Shown here piece by piece: positions 62,689-64,000 of a stretch of DNA of 64,000 bases. Origin of the DNA: Closterium sp. NIES-65 (lineage: Eukaryota; Streptophyta; Zygnematophyceae; Desmidiales; Closteriaceae). Position numbers and translations under genes: made by a program. Below the pieces are notes generated by a model, which was not told the DNA's origin, did no database searches, and was given only the letters and a program-made list of their open reading frames with translations. How positions within the stretch are numbered: position 1 is the stretch's first letter; the number at the start of each line of letters is the position of its first letter. Location: contig CANXME010002281.1 in assembly GCA_948144175.1 (NCBI GenBank), positions 103,501 to 167,500 of the forward strand. Direction: 5' to 3'.

Positions 62689-63127
62689 TGCACAGTCATG
62701 TGTGTCCAGCCCTGGCCAGTGCCATGCCATGCCCACCACTCATGGCACCATCTTTCCATGCATGCGACCCTAAACCTTACACCCAAAACCTTGATACCGA
62801 CAAGGTTGACAAGGAAGAAAGGCGGGCTCACCACACCAGGCTTGAGTTTTGAGGCGCCTCAAAAGGCGGGCTCACCACACCAGGCTTGAGCGGCTGAAAG
62901 GAGGAGACGGATGCACAGTCGTGTGTGTCCAGCCCTAACCAGTGCCCTGCCACGCCCCCACCAGTCATGCTACCGCCATCCATGCATGCATCCCTAAAAC
63001 CTAACCCTCTACATTGATATTGGGAAAAGGGGAAGAAAGCGAGCTCACCACACCAGGCTTGAGCGGCTGAAAGGAGGAGACGGATGCACAGTCGTGTGTG
63101 TCCAGCCCTAACCAGTGCCCTGCCATG
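62689..63127 (-). repeat. Tandem block of about 175-220 bp with an 18-nt microexon candidate
   Basis: The plus-strand phrase GCACAGTC.TGTGTGTCCAGC recurs at about 62689, 62911 and 63085. Each unit ends near CTCACCACACCAGGCTTGAG (62827, 62871, 63044). On the gene strand the second and third units read CTTTCAG, 18 nt (PLKPGV), GTGAGC, a complete microexon that would join VLTIEPG in phase (compare LEPGMVLTVEPG in E. coli PepP). The first unit lacks the acceptor. Confidence 0.7.
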
Positions 63128-63171
63128 CCATGGCACCATCCATGGATATTCATAGCATCATAAACCATGTC

Positions 63172-63560
63172 AACGCCATCCATCCCACCATCCATCCCAC
63201 CATCCATCCCACCATCCATCCCACCATCCATGCCACCATCCATGCCACCATCCATCCCACCATCCATCCCACCATCCATCCAACCATCCATGCCACCATC
63301 CATCCCACCATCCATGCCACCATCCATCCCACCATCCATCCCACCATCCATGCCACCATCCATACCACCATCCATCCCACCATCCATGCCACCATCCATG
63401 CCACCATCCATGCCACCATCCATGCCACCATCCATGCCACCATCCATCCCACCATCCATGCCACCATCCATGCCACCATCCATCCCACCATCCATCCCAC
63501 CATCCATGCCACCATCCATGTCCAGCGCCATCCATCCCACCATCCATCCCACCACCCATC
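63172..63560. repeat. 12-bp minisatellite, about 32 units
   Basis: The unit is CCATCCATCCCA or CCATCCATGCCA, with the C/G variant scattered along the array. It has no stop in several frames, which creates long apparent ORFs (MDGG, HPTI, PSMP repeats) that are not genes. It follows the last tandem block in the aminopeptidase P gene region and may lie in an intron. Confidence 0.92.
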
Positions 63561-64000
63561 ACACCACCATGCCATTATCCATTCCATCGTGTCATGTCAC
63601 CCTCAACACATGCAAAAGACGCATACAGCAGGTGAACCAAGCGCACGTTGTGATGGACTTAAAAGTGTTCAATTATACTTTGTTCAAGGAGGTATTTGGA
63701 TTACTTTTACTCTCAAAAACATGTTCCGCAGACCAGCCAGTGCCTTGATTGGAGCAAGACTGCGAATCTATTAGCAATGCACATTCGAATGCTTGTGATT
63801 CACTAAATCATTTGCCTATCAGTTCATAGGGTGCGGAGATTTGAGTGTTAAGCTTCCTTATAATACTACAGTAGCGACTACAAATCAGTGAAGTTAACTT
63901 CAGAGTGCGGAAGTATACTTAAAATGAGCAGGATGGGCTTGAAAAGAATGACAAGAGTCAAAGTTGAGCTTGCTAAAGAAACGAATAAGACCAAAAGCGA
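63561..64000. other. AT-rich DNA, no feature seen
   Basis: No exon of aminopeptidase P or other gene could be recognised in the last 440 bases, which may belong to an intron of that gene. Confidence 0.4.

Noticed and set aside
63001-63774. Long repeat proteins (MDGG, HPTI, PSMP repeats) on both strands
   Set aside because: They are translations of a 12-bp minisatellite in several frames. Openness in all frames comes from the unit, not from coding.

Overview
The window is nuclear DNA from a eukaryote of the green lineage. It has spliced GT-AG genes, Ty1/copia and Ty3/gypsy elements primed by plant-type initiator tRNA-Met (binding site close to TGGTATCAGAGC), and gypsy polymerases ending in a chromodomain. 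GC-rich copia elements, a Penelope-like element and short host genes make me favour a streptophyte alga, with a bryophyte as the alternative. The species cannot be fixed from sequence alone.

Layout. 1-3542: 3' part of a decayed copia element (C0). 3543-5816: host DNA with a Cys-rich repeat ORF. 5822-20317: copia element C1 (target duplication CTACT), split in its reverse transcriptase by the near-perfect reverse-strand copia element C2 (11216-18598, duplication GAAGC, two identical 132-bp LTRs, one 2001-codon ORF). 20382-20679: small hAT element. 21385-26181 (minus): three-exon gene for a PP2A B' (B56) regulatory subunit, whose exon edges recur as decayed copies in its introns. 26885-52409: an old chromovirus (G1) holding a stack of later insertions. 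These are a TRIM with a tRNA-like Pol III promoter (27577-32327), itself split by a 3'-truncated copia element C4 (27884-32249); copia C3 (36417-48938), itself split by chromovirus G2 (38051-43775); and two hAT elements in the 3' LTR. 53035-53481 (minus): a FAM32A-like spliceosomal protein. 53675-58117: an apparently complete PIF/Harbinger transposon with transposase and Myb/SANT-like partner. 59136-61382 (minus): a Penelope-like element fragment with a hammerhead ribozyme motif. 61426-62587 and beyond (minus): 3' exons of an aminopeptidase P gene, again with decayed exon copies. 63172-63560: a 12-bp minisatellite.

Only three host genes are well supported: PP2A B', FAM32A-like and aminopeptidase P. 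About four fifths of the window is mobile DNA. Element boundaries were set by matching LTR or TIR ends with target-site duplications, so the insertion order is well constrained: G1 before C3 and the TRIM, C3 before G2, the TRIM before C4, and C1 before C2.

The most unusual signals are (1) arrays of decayed exon-edge copies beside the real exons of two unrelated host genes, (2) a TRIM whose LTR/primer-site junction forms tRNA A and B boxes, (3) a truncated copia element that still carries a 5-bp target duplication at its non-LTR end, (4) a hammerhead ribozyme upstream of Penelope-like ORFs, and (5) a strong bias of element-killing mutations to TAG at glutamine positions.
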